A DNA stretch of 16,017 bases from Thalassospira sp. UBA1131 (GCF_002311515.1 NZ_DCAO01000096.1:1-16017); one strand, 5' to 3'; counted from the first letter of the stretch, positions 1 through 7,494 are shown. Notes: generated by a model not told the origin, from the sequence alone. Numbers and translations: made by a program.

Positions 1-597
1 ATTCCCACTGCCCTGGCGCTGAACATGACGCCGGGCAATGACATGCTGTTTTGTCTGGGTCAGGGCATCAAATCCGGGCCGATGGCGGGCAATGCGGCAA
101 GCTTCGGGATTGCCACCGGTGCGCTGATCCACACCATGCTTGCGGGACTTGGACTGGCAGCCCTTGTTGCCGCCCATCCGGTGGCACTTGATGTGCTGCG
201 CTGGGCGGGGATTGCCTATCTGGTGTGGCTGGCGATTGGCGCGTTTCGAAGCACCGATCAGCGCCTGAAACCCGCACAAACCAAGCGTTCCGGCGCCTTT
301 ACTGCCTGGCGCGACGGGATTGTCGTTAACCTATTGAATCCCAAGATCATTGTCTTTGTGCTGGCGTTTATTCCGCAGTTTGTTGATGCGTCGCGCGGGT
401 CGGTTTTGTTGCAGTTCCTGATTTTCGGGCTGATTTTGAATATCGGCGGGACGATTATCAATTGTCTGGTCGGCAGTTTTGCCGGGAAAATTGGTCAGGT
501 TCTGTCGCGTTCGGCCAAGATTGCGCGCGCCTTTCAGATCGCCACGGGATGTATCTTTTTGGGCCTTGCAGCCAAGCTGGCCTTTGACCGGAAATAA
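1..597 (+). CDS. LysE/RhtB-family amino-acid exporter (5' end outside window)
   Basis: Inner-membrane exporter of the LysE/RhtB family, which pumps amino acids or related small metabolites out of the cell. The frame is already open at base 1 and runs 198 codons to TAA at 595-597; an internal ATG at 25 exists, but the conserved N-terminal segment (ALNMTPGNDML, the family's PGP-N-type motif) begins before it, so the gene is probably truncated by the window edge. Seen: N-terminal glycine-rich GQGIKSG, hydrophobic segments GIATGALIHTMLAGLGLAAL, LRWAGIAYLVWLAIGAFRS, the family hallmark VNLLNPKIIVFVLAFIPQFV, and two more C-terminal hydrophobic stretches. Family members are about 200-210 residues, so only a few residues are missing. 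Substrate cannot be read from the sequence. It converges on the LysR gene at 681-1586, which more likely serves the divergent transporter operon. Confidence 0.9.
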   Translation: MPTALALNMTPGNDMLFCLGQGIKSGPMAGNAASFGIATGALIHTMLAGLGLAALVAAHPVALDVLRWAGIAYLVWLAIGAFRSTDQRLKPAQTKRSGAFTAWRDGIVVNLLNPKIIVFVLAFIPQFVDASRGSVLLQFLIFGLILNIGGTIINCLVGSFAGKIGQVLSRSAKIARAFQIATGCIFLGLAAKLAFDRK

Positions 598-635
598 TGA
601 ATAATCAGAGTCATTATTCAAATTCAGTGAATAAT
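598..635. repeat. Three 8-bp TGAATAAT units spaced 15 bp apart between convergent genes
   Basis: TGAATAAT occurs at 598-605, its reverse complement ATTATTCA at 613-620, and TGAATAAT again at 628-635, each starting 15 bp after the previous one. The first two form a weak AT-rich hairpin just after the exporter stop codon. It could act as a poor terminator or be a chance low-complexity tract; no T-run follows. Confidence 0.4.
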
Positions 636-680
636 AGGCCGATTCCGGCGTATCGCCCCAAACAGGGCCAAATCAAATCC

Positions 681-1586
681 TCATACAATACAGCCGCTGG
701 CGCGCAAATTTGGCAATTCGGCGCGCAGAAAAGCCAGAAACCGTTTTTCCACCGCACTCAGTTCACGTGACGCGGTAAACAGTGCCACATCCCATTCGAT
801 GGTGGGCGTGAGCGTGCGGGCGACCACCTTGTTGGTGTCGACCAGAAGGGCTGCAAACGGATCACTGACCGAAATGCCGACATTGCGTTCGACAAGGCGC
901 GAGATCGTCCGGATCGTGCGGGCCTCGACCGCGATCTTGCGCGGCCAGCCGGCAATCTGGAAAATATAGTCGATCTTGGTGCGAAGCGGTGAGCCAATGG
1001 AAAGTTCAACAAAGTCTTCGCCGCGCAGCAAATCGATATCGATGGTTTCAAACTTCGCCAGCCTGTGATCGACCGGCATCAGACAGACGGCACGCGATTG
1101 CGCCAGCGGGGTGATCACAACATCCGGGTCCTGCAGATCAAGGGTAATGCCGATGCCGAGGTCACATTGCCGGGTGGCAATCATGTCGAGCATCCCTTCG
1201 AGGCCCGTATCGGTAATACTGATCGAAACCTTGGGATGGGCCTGTTTGAACTTGGCAACAACATCAAGCAGATAGGTATCAACATAGATCGGCTGGGCGG
1301 CGATGCGGATGGCACCCAACTGATCATTGGCAATCGCACGCGCCTGGGTTTCGACCTCGCGGAAAGCATTGAGTGATCGCAACACGGTGGCATGAAACTG
1401 CTGGGCCTCGGACGTCGCGATCAACTGATTGCGTTTGCGGGTAAACAGTTCAAACCCGACCGATTTTTCAAAGTTGTTCAACAGTCGGCTGACCATCGGT
1501 TGGCTGATATTCATCGCCTGGGCCGCGCCCGTCACAGAACCGTGGGTCATAAAGGCATTGAAGCTTTCGAGTTCGCGCAGTTTCAT
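681..1586 (-). CDS. LysR-type transcriptional regulator, divergent from the tct operon
   Basis: LysR-type activator/repressor of 301 residues, the usual family length. The N-terminal winged helix-turn-helix is visible at about residues 4-60 (LESFNAFMTHGSVTGAAQAM, then NISQPMVSRLLNNFE), followed by the periplasmic-binding-protein-like effector domain (VKIRIAAQPIYVDTYLL-like start, continuing to the C-terminus). I chose ATG 1584-1586 because MKLRELESF is where LysR proteins normally begin and GGGAAAG stands 4 bases upstream; an in-frame extension to 1670 would add 28 residues but would run through the perfect LysR operator at 1628-1650. It is transcribed away from tctC with about 190 bp between starts, the classic LysR/target layout, so it probably controls tctCBA-argE in response to a transported organic acid. 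The effector is unknown. Confidence 0.92.
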   Translation of the reverse strand: MKLRELESFNAFMTHGSVTGAAQAMNISQPMVSRLLNNFEKSVGFELFTRKRNQLIATSEAQQFHATVLRSLNAFREVETQARAIANDQLGAIRIAAQPIYVDTYLLDVVAKFKQAHPKVSISITDTGLEGMLDMIATRQCDLGIGITLDLQDPDVVITPLAQSRAVCLMPVDHRLAKFETIDIDLLRGEDFVELSIGSPLRTKIDYIFQIAGWPRKIAVEARTIRTISRLVERNVGISVSDPFAALLVDTNKVVARTLTPTIEWDVALFTASRELSAVEKRFLAFLRAELPNLRASGCIV

Positions 1587-1627
1587 CGTGCTTTCCCAAA
1601 TCCGGATTTCGGCCGCAGAACGCTGTT

Positions 1628-1650
1628 CAGTATGTAAATTAGTTATACTG
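1628..1650. promoter_or_regulatory. LysR box (perfect CAGTAT-N11-ATACTG dyad)
   Basis: CAGTAT at 1628-1633 and ATACTG at 1645-1650 are perfect inverted arms separated by 11 bases, which is exactly the T-N11-A geometry of LysR-family recognition sites. It lies in the divergent region, 42 bp upstream of the regulator start and about 120 bp upstream of tctC. A TATAGT at 1675-1680 could be a -10 element for the tct operon, though no good -35 partner is obvious. The assignment to the adjacent regulator is inference. Confidence 0.65.
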
Positions 1651-1773
1651 GAATTAATTTTTTGCGTCACCGGTTATAGTTTGTCTATGCAAGAAGGCAC
1701 AAAAACAAAAGACAGAGTGAAAACCAGTCTGAGCTTCGGCAATTCTGCCACCACCACCCAGGGAGACATGAAA

Positions 1774-2763
1774 ATGTTTCACAAGCTTAAGAAAGCAGCC
1801 GGGATCGCTGCCGCAATCCTTGCAACCACATCGATGATTTCGACCGCGCAGGCAGACGCCTATCCCGAAAAAGCCATTACGCTGGTCGCACCTTATGGTG
1901 CCGGCGGTGCATCTGACCTGGCCGCCCGTGCGCTGGCAGAAACCGCAAGCAACTATACCGGCGGGCAGCCGGTTGTTGTCGTCAACAAGACCGGCAATGG
2001 CGGCATGAACGGCGCGCGCTTCGTTTCCGAAGCCGACCCGGATGGCTATACCCTTCTTCTGTCGCGTGTTGGCATGGCGCTTTATCCGGCTGTCTATACC
2101 GACAGCCCGGTTGGCTGGGATGCCTACACCTTCCTTGGCATGCTTGAAGCGACCCCGATGATTTTGGCTGTGAACGCCAATTCCGAGATCCAGACCATCG
2201 ACGAGCTGATTGCCAAAATCAAAGACAGCAACGGTGCCACCACCTATGCCGCATCCGGCCCCACCGCGATTGACGGCTTTACGGTTCAGGCATTGCTGTC
2301 TGACGTTGGTCTTGACCCGCTGACCGCCTCCACCCTCGTGCCATACAAAGGCGGCTCTGCACTGGCCGCTGCCCTGCTTGGCGGTCACGTTGATTTTCTC
2401 GCCATTGCTGCTGGTTCGCTGATGCCCCACATCGAAGCCGGTAAAATGCGTCCGCTGATGGTCTATTCGCCGAAACGTATGGCATCCCTGCCGGACGTTC
2501 CGACCGCGAAAGAACTGGGTTATGCCCAGGCCGGTCAGGTTGGCGGCTGGAGCGGTCTTTATGCGCCCAAAGGCCTTCCGGAAGACGTCGTAGCCAAATG
2601 GACCGAGATCCTTGGCCAGGTTGCGACCGATGAACAGTGGCTTGATCTTGCCGAGAAGCGTGGTTCGACCTCGATCATCGGCGATGAAGATCCGGCTGCC
2701 TACGTCAAAAGCCAGTTCGAGCTTTATAACGGCATGGCCAAGAAGTTCGGCTACATCCAGTAA
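1774..2763 (+). CDS. tctC: Tripartite tricarboxylate transporter, periplasmic substrate-binding protein (TctC family)
   Basis: Extracytoplasmic binding protein of a TTT-family secondary transporter; it captures a carboxylate in the periplasm and hands it to the TctA/TctB membrane pair. The 329-residue product begins with a Sec signal peptide (MFHKLKK, hydrophobic AAGIAAAILATTSMIS, then AQA at 25-27 as the likely cleavage site). The mature start YPEKAITLVAPYGAGGASDL and the later VVVVNKTGNGGMNGARFV are the family's ligand-loop motifs, and DVPTAKELGY near the C-terminus is also typical. Two ATGs are 6 bp apart (1768 and 1774); GGGAG at 1761-1765 is well spaced for 1774 and too close for 1768. 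It is first in an operon with tctB and tctA. TctC paralogues bind citrate, aromatic acids, amino acids or others, so the ligand is open. Confidence 0.93.
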   Translation: MFHKLKKAAGIAAAILATTSMISTAQADAYPEKAITLVAPYGAGGASDLAARALAETASNYTGGQPVVVVNKTGNGGMNGARFVSEADPDGYTLLLSRVGMALYPAVYTDSPVGWDAYTFLGMLEATPMILAVNANSEIQTIDELIAKIKDSNGATTYAASGPTAIDGFTVQALLSDVGLDPLTASTLVPYKGGSALAAALLGGHVDFLAIAAGSLMPHIEAGKMRPLMVYSPKRMASLPDVPTAKELGYAQAGQVGGWSGLYAPKGLPEDVVAKWTEILGQVATDEQWLDLAEKRGSTSIIGDEDPAAYVKSQFELYNGMAKKFGYIQ

Positions 2764-2816
2764 GCAGACGTTTTTGTAACGTCGTTTAGTTCAGACTTTT
2801 GATGCGAGACGGAACC

Positions 2817-3347
2817 ATGAACCAAAATCGTGATTTCTATGCCGGGCTGGTGGCAACGGTGTTCTTTGCCGTCATCCTGTTCGTTCTGATCCCGATCTAT
2901 GTGAAGGTTCCGTCTTTCATTCCGGGCTTTGCCCCGCCGCCTGACATGTGGCCGCGCGTGGTCGCCGTGATCGGGTTGGTGATGGGTGTGCTTGCGCTGG
3001 TTCTGGCATTCCCGAAAATGCGCGAAGCCAGCCGTAACCAAGTCGAAGGATTTGGCAACCGCATCCTTGGCAACAAGACCCATCTGATGCGTTTTGCCGG
3101 TATCCTGATCGTGTTTGCCGCCTTTGTGTATGGCATGCCGCTGATCGGGTTTGTCCCGGCGACGGTGTTGTTGCTTGGCGTGCTGTTTGTCATGACGGGC
3201 AATTTCGAACGCAAGTTCTGGATGATCGGCCTTGCGATCATTTTCCCGGTTCTTTTGTATCTGCTGTTTACCGAAGTCACGCATACGCCCTTCCCCAAGG
3301 GCAAGCTGTTGTCGGCGAACATTTCCCACCTGACCACCCTGATCTGA
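2817..3347 (+). CDS. tctB: Tripartite tricarboxylate transporter, small membrane subunit (TctB family)
   Basis: Small integral membrane subunit of the TTT transporter, 176 residues with four hydrophobic segments: YAGLVATVFFAVILFVLIPI, VVAVIGLVMGVLALVLAF, a middle pair (FAGILIVFAAFVYGMPLIGF and PATVLLLGVLFV), and MIGLAIIFPVLLYLLFTEV. The PPDMWPRVVA loop after the first segment and the TPFPKGKL tail match the TctB family. The start is placed at ATG 2817 behind GGA at 2811; in-frame upstream codons (TTG 2799, ATG 2802) have no ribosome site. The gene follows tctC by 53 bp, which contain a weak GACGT/ACGTC hairpin (2767-2783) that might lower expression of the membrane subunits relative to the binding protein. 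It precedes tctA by 16 bp. Confidence 0.9.
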   Translation: MNQNRDFYAGLVATVFFAVILFVLIPIYVKVPSFIPGFAPPPDMWPRVVAVIGLVMGVLALVLAFPKMREASRNQVEGFGNRILGNKTHLMRFAGILIVFAAFVYGMPLIGFVPATVLLLGVLFVMTGNFERKFWMIGLAIIFPVLLYLLFTEVTHTPFPKGKLLSANISHLTTLI

Positions 3348-3363
3348 TTGAGAGTTCATCGTT

Positions 3364-4866
3364 ATGTGGAATGAATTGCTTTACGCCTTTCAGGAGGTGG
3401 CAACGTTACCGAATTTTCTGGCGATGTTTGCCGGAATCTGGGGCGGTGTGATCATTGGCGCGATCCCGGGCATGACCGGGACCATGGCCGTCACCCTGGC
3501 CCTGCCGTTTACGTTCTATCTGTCCCCGGTGACCAGCATTTTGCTTTTGGTTGCGCTGTACAAGGGGTCAACTTACGGCGGATCAATCTCGGCCATCCTG
3601 ATCAAGACGCCGGGTACGGCATCGGCCGCGTGCACGGTGCTTGACGGTTATCCGATGGCGCGGGCCGGCAAGGGTGGCAAGGCGCTGAACATGGCGTTGA
3701 TTTCAAGCTGCATCGGCGATTTCATTTCCAACATTTCGCTGTTTTTCCTCGCCATCCCGCTGGCGACATTTGCGCTGCGTGTTGGTCCGCCGGAATTCTT
3801 TATGCTGATGGCGTTTTCGCTGACCATTGTGGCGAGTATTTCGGGCCGGTCGCTGGTTCTTGGCATCATTTCGGCCTGCCTGGGTCTGCTTCTGGCGACC
3901 GTTGGCGAAGACATGTACGGATCGTTCCGTTTTGCGCTTTCCGAAGACATGAAATCGGGTCTTGGCATGGTGCCGGTTCTGATCGGCCTGTTTGCCCTGC
4001 CGGAACTGATCAAGATGATTGTGTTCCGCCCGGAAGATAATGCGGCGGCGATGAAACTGGGCGATAACCGCCTGACCCTTGCGGAATTTCGCGGATCGAT
4101 CAAATCGATCTGTCGCGGGTCGATCATTGGGGTGATCCTGGGCGCGATCCCGGGCATCGGCCCGTCGACCGCGGCGTTCTTTTCCTATAGCGAAGCGCGC
4201 CGGACCTCGAAAAACGGGGACAAGTTCGGCGAAGGCGAGCTTGAAGGCATTGCCGCGTCCGAATCTGCCAATAACGGTGCGTGTGGTGCGACCATGATCC
4301 CGCTTCTGGCCCTTGGTGTGCCAGGCGATGTGATTACCGGTGTGATGCTGGGTGCCTTCATGATCCATGGCCTGACCCCCGGCCCGCTTCTGTTCCAGAA
4401 CAATCTGGGCGATGTCTATGCGCTGTTTATCGGCATCCTGTTTAGTTCTGTCTTCCTGTTTGTTGCCGGCAAGGCGACGGCCGGTGCCTTTACCAAGATT
4501 TCGCGCATTCCCCAGACGCTGCTTTTGCCCTGCATTCTGATCCTGTGCGTCTATGGCATCTATTCCATCGGGGCGAGCCCGTTTGATGTCACCGTCCTTC
4601 TGGTGATGGGTGTGGTTGGTTTTGCCATGATGTTGCTCAACATCCCGGCCGCCCCGTTCCTGATCGCCTTTATCCTTGGCCCGATGTTTGAAGACAATAT
4701 GCGCCGGTCACTTGCGATTTCGCGCGGTGATCTGGGTGTCTTCTTCCAGTCATGGATTTCATGGGGCTTCTTTGCCCTGACCGTTCTGTTCGTCATTCTG
4801 ACCATTCGCCGCGAATGGAAGAAATGGCGCGACAATCGCGATGCCACGAGTGCATCCGCGCATTAA
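3364..4866 (+). CDS. tctA: Tripartite tricarboxylate transporter, large permease subunit (TctA family)
   Basis: Large polytopic permease of the TTT system, 500 residues, the family's usual size, with about a dozen hydrophobic segments. It shows the two internal glycine/proline signatures of TctA: GGVIIGAIPGMTGTMAVTLA near residue 30 and GVILGAIPGIGPSTAAFF near residue 257, reflecting an internal duplication. The conserved cytoplasmic stretch GEGELEGIAASESANNGACG and the following PLLALGVPGDVITGVMLGAF are also textbook for the family. The polar C-terminus ends in REWKKWRDNRDATSASAH. Translation starts at ATG 3364, 16 bp after tctB, so the two subunits are made together. Family transporters use an ion gradient rather than ATP. 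Substrate is not deducible here. Confidence 0.95.
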   Translation: MWNELLYAFQEVATLPNFLAMFAGIWGGVIIGAIPGMTGTMAVTLALPFTFYLSPVTSILLLVALYKGSTYGGSISAILIKTPGTASAACTVLDGYPMARAGKGGKALNMALISSCIGDFISNISLFFLAIPLATFALRVGPPEFFMLMAFSLTIVASISGRSLVLGIISACLGLLLATVGEDMYGSFRFALSEDMKSGLGMVPVLIGLFALPELIKMIVFRPEDNAAAMKLGDNRLTLAEFRGSIKSICRGSIIGVILGAIPGIGPSTAAFFSYSEARRTSKNGDKFGEGELEGIAASESANNGACGATMIPLLALGVPGDVITGVMLGAFMIHGLTPGPLLFQNNLGDVYALFIGILFSSVFLFVAGKATAGAFTKISRIPQTLLLPCILILCVYGIYSIGASPFDVTVLLVMGVVGFAMMLLNIPAAPFLIAFILGPMFEDNMRRSLAISRGDLGVFFQSWISWGFFALTVLFVILTIRREWKKWRDNRDATSASAH

Positions 4867-4888
4867 ACCGAGTAACAAGAAGATAAAA

Positions 4889-6067
4889 ATGTCCAAACCA
4901 AACATGTCCCGCCTTCATCATGCCATCGATCTGCTTGGCAAGCTGGTGGCGTTCGACACGACGAGCAAAAACTCCAATCTCGGTCTGATCCATTTCGTCC
5001 GTGACTATCTGGCGGAATACGGCATTGAGTCCACGCTGTTCCACGATGAAACCGGGCAGAAGGCCAACCTTCTGGCGACCATCGGCCCCAAAGGCGTGCC
5101 GGGTATTGCGCTTTCGGGTCATACCGATGTGGTCCCCGCCCTTGAGACCACCTGGGTCAGCCCGGCATTTGAGCTGACCGAGCGCGATGGCAAGCTGTTT
5201 GGCCGCGGTTCAGCCGACATGAAAGGCTTTTCGGCCTGTGCGCTGGCGATGATCCCGGAACTGGTCAAACGCGACCTTGAAATCCCGTTTCATCTTTGCC
5301 TGTCCTATGACGAGGAAGTCGGCTGTATCGGTGTTGGATCGATGGTCGATCATCTGGCGAAAATGGACACGCCACCGCGTTTGGCGGTGATTGGCGAGCC
5401 GACCAACATGAAGGTGATTAACGGCCAGAAAGGCAAATATTCCATGCGTGTTGCCGTGACGGGCACGGCAGGACACAGCTCGTTTGCGCCTGATCACGTC
5501 AATGCCATTGAATATGCATCGCGTGCGATCAACCTGATTGCCGACAAGGCCCGTGAATTCGAACAAAACGGCCCGTTTGATGCCGATTTCACCGTGCCGC
5601 ACAGCACGATGCTGACCACCACGATCAGTGGTGGCACTGCGACCAACGTGACGCCTGAATATTGCGAGTTTACCTTTGAAATTCGCCATCTGCCCGACCA
5701 TGACGCCGAAGCGGTGATTGCCGATCTGCAAAAGACCATCATGGACACCCTTGATGCCGAGATGAAGGCCAAGGCAGACGATACCGGGTTCACGTTCGAG
5801 AAGATCTTTTCCTATCCGGGCATGGGTGATTGCACGGATGCGGAAGCGTTTTCTTATGTCAGCAACATCATCCCGGAGATTTCCGGCAAGGTGTCTTATG
5901 GCTCGGAAGGTGGGGTGTTTGAAAAAAAGGGCAACATCCCGTCGATCATTTGCGGCCCCGGCAGCATCGAGCAGGCCCATAAACCCAACGAGTTCATTGA
6001 AATTTCGCAGATCGAGGAATGCCTGGACTTCCTCGAAGCGCTCACAGATCAGGCTGCTGCAGCCTGA
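4889..6067 (+). CDS. argE: ArgE-like M20 metallo-deacylase (acetylornithine deacetylase family)
   Basis: Cytoplasmic M20-family zinc hydrolase of 392 residues. The full active-site set is present: SGHTDVVP (His78, Asp80), GRGSADMKG (Asp110), DEEVG (Glu142 as general base, Glu143 as ligand), GEPT (Glu170), TAGHSS (His196, dimerisation-domain His) and EQAHKPNEF (His364). The YGSEGGVF and CGPGSIEQAHKP motifs are those of proteobacterial N2-acetyl-L-ornithine deacetylase, which releases acetate and ornithine in arginine synthesis. I chose ATG 4889 (MSKPNMSRLHH), 22 bp after tctA, because a start at 4841 would overlap tctA by 26 bp and add a non-conserved basic leader. Co-transcription with a TTT importer suggests the real substrate may be an imported N-acyl amino acid rather than biosynthetic acetylornithine; that is inference. 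A strong terminator at 6215 ends the operon. Confidence 0.88.
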   Translation: MSKPNMSRLHHAIDLLGKLVAFDTTSKNSNLGLIHFVRDYLAEYGIESTLFHDETGQKANLLATIGPKGVPGIALSGHTDVVPALETTWVSPAFELTERDGKLFGRGSADMKGFSACALAMIPELVKRDLEIPFHLCLSYDEEVGCIGVGSMVDHLAKMDTPPRLAVIGEPTNMKVINGQKGKYSMRVAVTGTAGHSSFAPDHVNAIEYASRAINLIADKAREFEQNGPFDADFTVPHSTMLTTTISGGTATNVTPEYCEFTFEIRHLPDHDAEAVIADLQKTIMDTLDAEMKAKADDTGFTFEKIFSYPGMGDCTDAEAFSYVSNIIPEISGKVSYGSEGGVFEKKGNIPSIICGPGSIEQAHKPNEFIEISQIEECLDFLEALTDQAAAA

Positions 6068-6214
6068 TCTCACCATGACGACGCGCCACCCCGCACCGTC
6101 AGTTGGTACCCCGCAGTAGAATGTCTCCCAACCCGATGCTGCACCAACGGGGTTCTGACAGGTGAGAAACTCCCGGCCACATCTCCCCTGATGTGGTCAT
6201 AGCAAGCCAACTTG

Positions 6215-6251
6215 AAGACCGGCTCGTTTATCGATGCCGGTCTTTTTTTTT
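6215..6251 (+). terminator. Rho-independent terminator of the tct-argE operon
   Basis: Perfect 9-bp stem AAGACCGGC (6215-6223) / GCCGGTCTT (6236-6244), 12-base loop, running into nine T residues (6243-6251). It stands about 150 bp after the argE stop and is duplicated at 8939-8972. Confidence 0.9.
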
Positions 6252-6289
6252 GTGCTGTTCTGCAAGAGAAACCAAAATTGTTCCGCAAC

Positions 6290-6393
6290 GTCATTCCGGG
6301 CGAAGCGGAGCGTAGACCCGGAATCCATGAAGCGTTGCAGCCGTCGTGGTTTCCCGCCCCCGCCTTCGCGGGGGCAGGCTTTGCGGGAATGAC
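6290..6393. repeat. Composite palindromic repeat element (REP/MITE-like), copy 1
   Basis: An outer inverted repeat GTCATTCC (6290-6297) / GGAATGAC (6386-6393) encloses two hairpins: ATTCCGGG (6293-6300) / CCCGGAAT (6317-6324), and TTCCCGC (6351-6357) / GCGGGAA (6383-6389). The second hairpin has another one nested inside, CCCCCGC-CTTC-GCGGGGG (6357-6374), and this makes the element 21 bp longer than its partner at 9011-9093. Such ATTCCGGG / ATTCCCGC palindromes are common dispersed non-coding repeats in many bacterial genomes. Confidence 0.7.
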
Positions 6394-6417
6394 GAACAAC
6401 CGGATTGGGTTTTTAAC

Positions 6418-6445
6418 GAAAACAGGCGGCCCGAAGACCGCCTGT
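6418..6445 (-). terminator. Rho-independent terminator, copy of the mrcA terminator
   Basis: Stem ACAGGCGG (6422-6429) / CCGCCTGT (6438-6445) with an 8-base loop; on the - strand it is followed by TTTTCG. It is the counterpart of the mrcA terminator at 9135-9162 and here would end transcripts of the LysR gene at 6557-7450. Two bases next to the loop no longer pair, so it is slightly weaker than the copy at mrcA. Confidence 0.65.
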
Positions 6446-6472
6446 TGTTTCGCCAAAGACACTTGAGGTGCC

Positions 6473-6529
6473 TTACTGCTTGGTATTGCCGCGACCATCT
6501 TGTTCTGGCTCATTCAATGAGTCTTGAGC
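6473..6529 (-). pseudogene. Scrap of an mrcA 3' coding end
   Basis: The 15 bases TTACTGCTTGGTATT (6473-6487) are identical to the last five codons of mrcA (N-T-K-Q-stop, 9190-9204) and are preceded, as in mrcA, by a glycine codon. Read further on the - strand, the frame gives EPEQDGRGNTKQ and stays open only to a TAG near 6530. The identical end is direct evidence that this intergenic block came from next to an mrcA gene; whether the extra residues before it are mrcA-derived is uncertain. Confidence 0.5.
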
Positions 6530-6556
6530 CTAGTCTTTTATGCGTTGGGCCGAACG

Positions 6557-7450
6557 TCATGCCAACGCAGCGAGCCTGTCACGCAGCCAGCTTTGTGCTG
6601 GGTGGTTGGTCGTGCGTTCGTGCCAGATACTGTTGATGACAAATCCGGGTATGTGGAGCGGCGGTTCCAGCACCTGCAACCGGTCCGACCAACCGTCTGC
6701 GATCCGGCGTGGGATCAGCGCAATCATATCGGATCGTGACACGATCTCCGGAACGATCAGGAAGCCCGATGTGGACAAAGCGACGGTACGACGGCGGCCG
6801 ATTGCCTCAAGAGCCGCATCGGTGGGCCCAGCAAAGCCGCCGCCCTGAGGCGAAACGACGACGTGGTCCAACGCGCAGAACAAGTCCAGATCAAGAACAC
6901 CACGTACGGCTGGATGCCCCTGTCGCGCGACAACCACATACTCCTCCTCGAAGAGTCGGCGCTGGCGCATCGCAGCCGGCGCGTGCTCGGGCGTTGCCAA
7001 GCCCAAGTCCACCTCACCACGCTCCAACTGTGTCGGGAGTGCCATCAGGTCGAGCGCCCGCCAGGCGATGCGGATCATCGGCGCCTCGGCCCGCAAGGCG
7101 ACCGAGTAGCGTGCCAGCAGCGCATACTGGACGTAGTCGCTCGCCGCGATCACCACGGTCGCACGCAGGGTCTCCGGATTAATCGGCGTTCCTTGCTCGA
7201 CGACGCGGCGAACACCCTCCAGTGCCTCGTGCAGTGGCTGCATCAACTCGAGTGCCCGCTGGGTCAGAACCATGCCGCGCTGGCCCGGGATCAGGAGCGG
7301 ATCGCCGAGTACATCACGAAGTCTTGCCAGCCGCGCCGACAAGGCCGGCTGACTGAGGTTCAGCCGGCGCGCGGCGTGTGTAACGTTGCGCTCTGCAAGC
7401 AGGACCTCAAGCGTTGCAAGAAGTCCGAGATCAAGGTTCTTGGTATCCAT
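6557..7450 (-). CDS. LysR-type regulator of the quinone-reductase islet
   Basis: LysR-family regulator of 297 residues. The helix-turn-helix is at about residues 3-62 (LDLGLLATLEVLLAERNVTH, then AARRLNLSQPALSARLARLR, then GMVLTQRALEL), followed by an effector-binding domain containing VVIAASDYVQYALL and QLERGEVDLGLATPE, typical of the NodD/NagR-like LysR branch. ATG 7448-7450 (MDTKNLDLG) fits the usual start of this branch; 18 upstream in-frame codons back to 7504 are possible but not conserved and have no ribosome site. It is divergent from the dehydrogenase remnant and the quinone reductase, so it probably regulates them in response to an electrophile or aromatic compound; that role is inferred from layout. 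The gene appears intact although its neighbours are decaying. Confidence 0.9.
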   Translation of the reverse strand: MDTKNLDLGLLATLEVLLAERNVTHAARRLNLSQPALSARLARLRDVLGDPLLIPGQRGMVLTQRALELMQPLHEALEGVRRVVEQGTPINPETLRATVVIAASDYVQYALLARYSVALRAEAPMIRIAWRALDLMALPTQLERGEVDLGLATPEHAPAAMRQRRLFEEEYVVVARQGHPAVRGVLDLDLFCALDHVVVSPQGGGFAGPTDAALEAIGRRRTVALSTSGFLIVPEIVSRSDMIALIPRRIADGWSDRLQVLEPPLHIPGFVINSIWHERTTNHPAQSWLRDRLAALA

Positions 7451-7494
7451 TTCGTCGATAGCACCACATAAAACGTTCGATTTCAACACACAAA

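Larger units (their letters stand above)
6101..6487. repeat. Intergenic block, copy 1 (direct repeat of 8826-9204)
   Basis: This stretch between argE and the second LysR gene is a diverged direct duplicate of 8826-9204. The two share, in order: ACCCCGCAG-AGAATGTCTCC, TTCTGACAGGTGAGAAACTC, the + strand terminator, the composite palindromic element, a - strand terminator, and a final exact 25-bp match that begins with TTGAGGTGCC and ends inside the mrcA coding end. Mismatches are scattered and there are indels, so the copies are clearly related but not recent. Left-end bases 6098-6159 also form an imperfect inverted repeat (GTCAG/CTGAC with ACCCCG/CGGGGT). No protein-coding gene is visible in 6068-6556. 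Confidence 0.85.

Noticed and set aside
1587..1670. N-terminal extension of the first LysR regulator
   Set aside because: Would place the perfect LysR box inside the coding region; the shorter start has a good ribosome site and family-typical N-terminus.
1654..2430. 258-codon - strand frame opposite tctC
   Set aside because: Covers the signal-peptide and ligand-loop coding part of tctC; composition rich in Cys/His/Gly with no family resemblance.
4841..4888. Earlier start for argE overlapping tctA
   Set aside because: Adds a basic, non-conserved leader and overlaps the transporter gene; ATG 4889 matches family length.
5210..6076. 288-codon - strand frame opposite argE
   Set aside because: Shadow of the M20 hydrolase gene; no conserved motif.
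6068..6556. Small coding genes within the left repeat block (several 70-150 codon frames)
   Set aside because: They run through terminators and palindromic repeats and differ between the two copies by frameshifting indels.
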